DNA from: DATLTV01 sp035533375
GTDB lineage: Bacteria; Patescibacteriota; Minisyncoccia; UBA6257; 2-01-FULL-56-20
Direction of reading: 5' to 3'
DNA: 8,354 nucleotides
Assembly (NCBI GenBank): GCA_035533375.1
Contig: DATLTV010000049.1
Coordinates: forward strand, 1-8,354
The notes under the pieces: model-generated
Database searches by the model: none
The model's input: only the letters and a program-made list of their open reading frames with translations
What the model was told of the DNA's origin: nothing
Program-made: the position numbers and the translations under genes
Shown here: positions 6,202 through 8,354 of the stretch, one piece after another
Layout: each line of letters begins with the position of its first letter
Position numbering within the stretch: position 1 is the first letter of the stretch

Positions 6202-7170
6202 CTATTTCTTCGCGAAGACATCTACTCCCGAGTTTTCTTTGCAGGCACCGATGAGCTCTTCAATCGAAGCGCTTTCTTCGAGACAGCCTTCGTTTTTCTT
6301 ATCATGCATATTGTATAATTTGAAACCGCGATCGATGAAGATCTTCAAGACCGTCTGCGGATCGGCGTTGCGAAGTTTCAAGAGCGACGGAGTAAATTCA
6401 AAGAAAATTTTTGTTTGAGGGTTCTTGTCTAGAATGGTTTTCATTCCGGCGATAACGCCATCCTCCGCCCCTTCGACGTCGATTTTTATGAAGTCGATCG
6501 GCTTATCGTAACCTTCGAAAAAATCATCAAGAGATACGATATCGACAGGAACCGATTGTTCAAAGTCTCCCTGTTTTTTCCTATCCTCCGCGAAAACTCG
6601 ATAGTGCTCTTCCGGTTTTGGCATCGTGGCGATCGCTTTTCTCATATCGTAGATTTGGTGCCCGCCGCTGTGGCGCGCGAGATATAATTGCGTTTTTCCG
6701 GATTCGTTACCGACGGCCTTGGGGACGAGGACTATATTTTTATAACCGTTCGCTTCGACGTTTTTCCTGAAGTATTTCAGATTTTCCGGCTCCGGTTCAA
6801 ATGAGAATACTTTTCCGCGTGCGCCTACAATACGGGCGAAGGTAAGAGCGTAATAACCGATGTTTGCCCCTACGTCAGCGACGGTCCCTCCGGGCGGAAT
6901 TTCTTTGGCAAAAAGGCGAAAATAAGCTTCATCTTCTTTTCCATGCCAAATGGCGAATGTCGAGCGAAGCTCCGGAAATGTGTAAATTGTGTGACCGTGT
7001 GCGGTGTTCGCCTCCGGCCATTCGTACGTCTTGAATGTTCGCGTCATCCAGTAATAGATCGGGCCGAGGGGCCAAATACGCTGGAGTCCTTTTCCGCGCA
7101 GGCGGTCCACGGCGGTTTTCCAAAAAAACGCAATCGTGAGCGCGTAGTACCTTTTTATTGATTTTTTCAT
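6202..7170 (-). CDS. FkbM-family methyltransferase
   Basis: A SAM-dependent O-methyltransferase of the FkbM family, common in surface-glycan loci where it methylates sugars. It is 322 residues from ATG 7170, or 328 from an in-frame TTG at 7188; ATG is preferred because no good ribosome binding site supports TTG. Numbering from the TTG: SAM-binding motif I VADVGANIGYYALTF at 103-117, motif II SFEPEPENLKYF at 129-140, LVPKAVGN at 154-161, and the family's closing motif DFIKIDVEGAEDGVI at 232-246, followed by FFEFTPSLL at 262-270. The first 50 residues hold hydrophobic stretches (YYALTIAFFWK, GPIYYWM) that might touch the membrane. It runs against the rest of the locus: it converges on the GT9 gene with an 18-base gap and diverges from the HldD-like gene. 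The family call is strong; the acceptor is unknown. Confidence 0.9.
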   Translation of the reverse strand: MKKSIKRYYALTIAFFWKTAVDRLRGKGLQRIWPLGPIYYWMTRTFKTYEWPEANTAHGHTIYTFPELRSTFAIWHGKEDEAYFRLFAKEIPPGGTVADVGANIGYYALTFARIVGARGKVFSFEPEPENLKYFRKNVEANGYKNIVLVPKAVGNESGKTQLYLARHSGGHQIYDMRKAIATMPKPEEHYRVFAEDRKKQGDFEQSVPVDIVSLDDFFEGYDKPIDFIKIDVEGAEDGVIAGMKTILDKNPQTKIFFEFTPSLLKLRNADPQTVLKIFIDRGFKLYNMHDKKNEGCLEESASIEELIGACKENSGVDVFAKK

Positions 7171-7181
7171 ATTTTCTAGAG

Positions 7182-7210
7182 TTTCCAAAAACGTTTTTAT
7201 ATCCTATCAT
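7182..7210 (+). promoter_or_regulatory. Candidate promoter of the HldD-like gene
   Basis: TTTCCA at 7182-7187 (4 of 6 to the -35 consensus) and TATCAT at 7205-7210 (5 of 6 to TATAAT) are separated by exactly 17 bases. Transcription would start near 7217, about 12 bases before ATG 7229, leaving a very short leader with no Shine-Dalgarno. On the opposite strand, TATAAA (7201-7196) and TATGAT (7211-7206) are possible -10 boxes for the divergent FkbM gene, but neither has a clear -35. Confidence 0.45.
7187..7198. promoter_or_regulatory. 12-base perfect palindrome in a divergent promoter
   Basis: AAAAACGTTTTT is its own reverse complement. It lies between the two divergent genes and inside the spacer region of the candidate promoter (from the end of the -35 to before the -10), just where a repressor could block transcription in both directions. 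Operator function is inferred; a 12-base AT-rich palindrome can occur by chance. Confidence 0.35.
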
Positions 7211-7228
7211 ACATACATCAAAACCACT

Positions 7229-8131
7229 ATGCGTATTCTCGTGACGGGCGGGACCGGATTTATAGGGTCGAACATTGCGAAGGAGCTTTTGCGCCTCGGA
7301 CACGACGTTTCGATCACGGGAAACGATGCCGAGCAGAAAATTTCTGGTTTCAAGGGTAAATATCTTCAGCCGGGGCTTAACGGCATCGATTGGGAGGCGA
7401 TTGGGAAGGTAGATGCGATTTTCCACGAAGCGGCGATCAACGATACGGAATCGCTTGATGCGCGCGAGATGATGCGGGCGAACGTTGATTCATCGCTCGC
7501 GCTTTTTGAGTATGCGGCGAAGAACGGTTGCAAAAAAATTGTGTATGCGTCATCGACCGCGATCTATGGCGCGGAGCCTGCACCGTATCGTGAGGGCGTG
7601 ACGGCGATTAAGCCGCTGAATCCCTACGGCGAATCGAAAAAAGTGCTCGAAGAAAAAACGGCTGAATTTGCGAAAGCGCATCCTGATATTCGCATTGTGG
7701 GCTTGCGCTATTGCAACGTTTACGGCCCGGGCGAGTCGCACAAGGGTAAGCGCGCGAGTATGATCTACCAGCTTGCCCAGCAGATGAAGACAAAAAATCC
7801 GCGCCTCTTCAAATACGGCGAACAGAAGCGCGATTTCATTTATGTGAAAGATGTCGTGAAAGCGAACCTCCTCGCGCTTGAGGCGAAAGAGAATTGCGTC
7901 GTAAACTGCGGCCTCGGCAGGGCGACGACGTTCAACGATGTTGTGCGCGCTATTGCCGATGCGACCGGCTTAAAACGCGAGATAGAATATTTCGACAATC
8001 CTATCGCCGATCGCTACCAGAACTACACCGAGTGCGACATGTCCTTCGCAAAAGAAAAGCTCGGGTTCGTGCCCGAGTTTGATATCCGGAAGGGGGTCGA
8101 GGACTATGCGAAGAGCGGGACGCTGGTCTAA
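7229..8131 (+). CDS. hldD: ADP-L-glycero-D-manno-heptose 6-epimerase-like protein (HldD family)
   Basis: A 300-residue extended short-chain dehydrogenase most like HldD/RfaD, which epimerises ADP-D-glycero-D-manno-heptose at C6 to the L-glycero form used in LPS cores and other glycans. Landmarks: VTGGTGFIGSNI at 5-16, IFHEAAIND at 64-72, YASSTAIYG at 106-114 with the catalytic Ser/Thr region, PYGESK at 132-137 giving Tyr133 and Lys137, and SHKGKRAS at 170-177, where Lys172 corresponds to the second catalytic lysine of HldD. Further family-specific stretches are KRDFIYVKDV at 200-209, GRATTF at 230-235 and RYQNYTE at 262-268. The length matches E. coli HldD (about 310). ATG 7229 begins exactly at the Rossmann strand. 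Specificity rests on pattern memory, not a search; a related nucleotide-sugar epimerase is possible. The gene is divergent from FkbM and convergent with the next gene. Confidence 0.75.
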   Translation: MRILVTGGTGFIGSNIAKELLRLGHDVSITGNDAEQKISGFKGKYLQPGLNGIDWEAIGKVDAIFHEAAINDTESLDAREMMRANVDSSLALFEYAAKNGCKKIVYASSTAIYGAEPAPYREGVTAIKPLNPYGESKKVLEEKTAEFAKAHPDIRIVGLRYCNVYGPGESHKGKRASMIYQLAQQMKTKNPRLFKYGEQKRDFIYVKDVVKANLLALEAKENCVVNCGLGRATTFNDVVRAIADATGLKREIEYFDNPIADRYQNYTECDMSFAKEKLGFVPEFDIRKGVEDYAKSGTLV

Positions 8132-8136
8132 GCCTA

Positions 8137-8161
8137 CTTCATCCCAGCGAAAGCTGGGATC
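8137..8161 (+). repeat. Hairpin repeat element, copy A
   Basis: ATCCCAGC-GAAA-GCTGGGAT (8141-8160) is a perfect 8-base-pair stem with a GAAA tetraloop, preceded by CTTC. It starts six bases after the HldD-like stop. It resembles the ATCCCGGC-GAAA-GCCGGGAT palindromes scattered between genes in many bacteria, recalled from general knowledge. No T-run follows, so it is not a typical intrinsic terminator, though it may protect or end mRNA in the convergent gap. Confidence 0.8.
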
Positions 8162-8189
8162 TGTGTATCCTCCATAAGGTGCTGTCCTG

Positions 8190-8214
8190 GGTCCCGGCTT
8201 TCGCCGGGACGAAG
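8190..8214 (-). repeat. Hairpin repeat element, copy B (inverted)
   Basis: GTCCCGGC-TTTC-GCCGGGAC (8191-8210) is another perfect 8-base-pair stem; read on the minus strand the loop is GAAA. Over 25 bases it matches copy A at 21 positions, and all four differences form two compensatory base-pair changes (A-T to G-C). The copies point towards each other with a 28-base spacer, an arrangement like REP/BIME elements. Confidence 0.8.
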
Positions 8215-8233
8215 GATGGTGATGGGTAGGGAC

Positions 8234-8354
8234 TTAAGCGCTTTTTTTGATCTTCTCGATGATCGCGGACGTCGATTTGCCCGGCACGAAGTCGATGAGG
8301 ATGAACTCGGCGCCTTTTTCTTTCAAAAGCGGCGCTTCGATCATCGTGTGGATT
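8234..8354 (-). CDS. Probable RfaE/HldE-type nucleotidyltransferase, C-terminal end (partial)
   Basis: The last 39 residues of a minus-strand gene whose start lies beyond the window. It ends with TAA. The sequence GAEFILIDFVPGKSTSAII with the trailing EKIKKSA matches the C-terminus of the HldE/RfaE adenylyltransferase domain, where G-x-V-LVLNF is followed by STTNIIKKI; S-T-S/T-x-I-I is the conserved C-terminal motif of HxGH-type nucleotidyltransferases. In heptose synthesis this enzyme makes ADP-D-glycero-beta-D-manno-heptose, the substrate of HldD, which is encoded next door. The fragment is short, so glycerol-3-phosphate cytidylyltransferase-like or other cytidylyltransferase relatives remain possible. 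It converges on the HldD-like gene across about 100 bases holding the two hairpins. Confidence 0.55.
   Translation of the reverse strand, partial: IHTMIEAPLLKEKGAEFILIDFVPGKSTSAIIEKIKKSA

Noticed and set aside
6208..6217. Palindrome CTTCGCGAAG near the FkbM stop as a terminator or operator
   Set aside because: It is only 10 bases, has no loop or T-run, and encodes the conserved-looking C-terminal residues of the FkbM protein.
8141..8210. The two hairpins as intrinsic terminators
   Set aside because: Stems are strong but neither is followed by a U-run in either direction; they are better described as a repeat pair.
1..8354. TGA recoding (as in Gracilibacteria/SR1)
   Set aside because: Two genes end naturally at TGA immediately at the next start codon, and no gene has internal TGA in a conserved region.
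1..8354. CRISPR array, tRNA, rRNA or insertion sequence
   Set aside because: No regularly spaced repeats, no cloverleaf or rRNA-like sequence, and no transposase-like protein were seen.

Overview
This is a bacterial cell-surface glycan or nucleotide-sugar locus with nine coding regions, two of them cut by the window edges. Reading TGA as stop closes every frame, so the standard bacterial code fits. Genes are packed end to end, often with 1-4 base overlaps. Shine-Dalgarno signals are weak or absent and several starts look like GTG or TTG. Base composition is roughly even. Together with the gene content this would suit a Candidate Phyla Radiation (Patescibacteria/Parcubacteria-like) genome. That placement is only a low-to-moderate confidence inference; a proteobacterium with a surface-polysaccharide island is the main alternative.

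Left block (1-3185, plus strand): the C-terminal part of an NAD-dependent sugar epimerase/dehydratase, a second complete but divergent epimerase/dehydratase, then a pair of thiamine-diphosphate enzymes resembling the alpha and beta E1 subunits of 2-oxoacid dehydrogenases. The four genes overlap or nearly touch (GTGA, TAATG, and a 1-base gap), so they look like one translationally coupled operon. No E2 or E3 partner is visible. Both E1-like subunits appear to lack the histidines that normally mark the E1 active site.

Middle block (3186-6183, plus strand): a 57-base gap with a good -10 box placed so that transcription could begin at or next to the ATG, then a CmcI/cephalosporin-hydroxylase-type methyltransferase, a family 2 glycosyltransferase and a family 9 (heptosyltransferase-like) glycosyltransferase.

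Right block (6184-8354): an FkbM-type methyltransferase on the minus strand converges on the family 9 glycosyltransferase. A 58-base divergent promoter region with a 12-base perfect palindrome separates it from a plus-strand epimerase that closely resembles ADP-L-glycero-D-manno-heptose 6-epimerase (HldD). After it come two inverted copies of a 25-base hairpin element. Last is the C-terminus, on the minus strand, of a probable RfaE/HldE-type nucleotidyltransferase.

Taken together, nucleotide sugars would be made and modified by the epimerases, the TPP pair and the HldE/HldD-like proteins, assembled by the two glycosyltransferases, and decorated by the two methyltransferases. The most unusual parts are the orphan E1-like pair, which may build or process a modified sugar, and the heptose-type toolkit spread over the right half.
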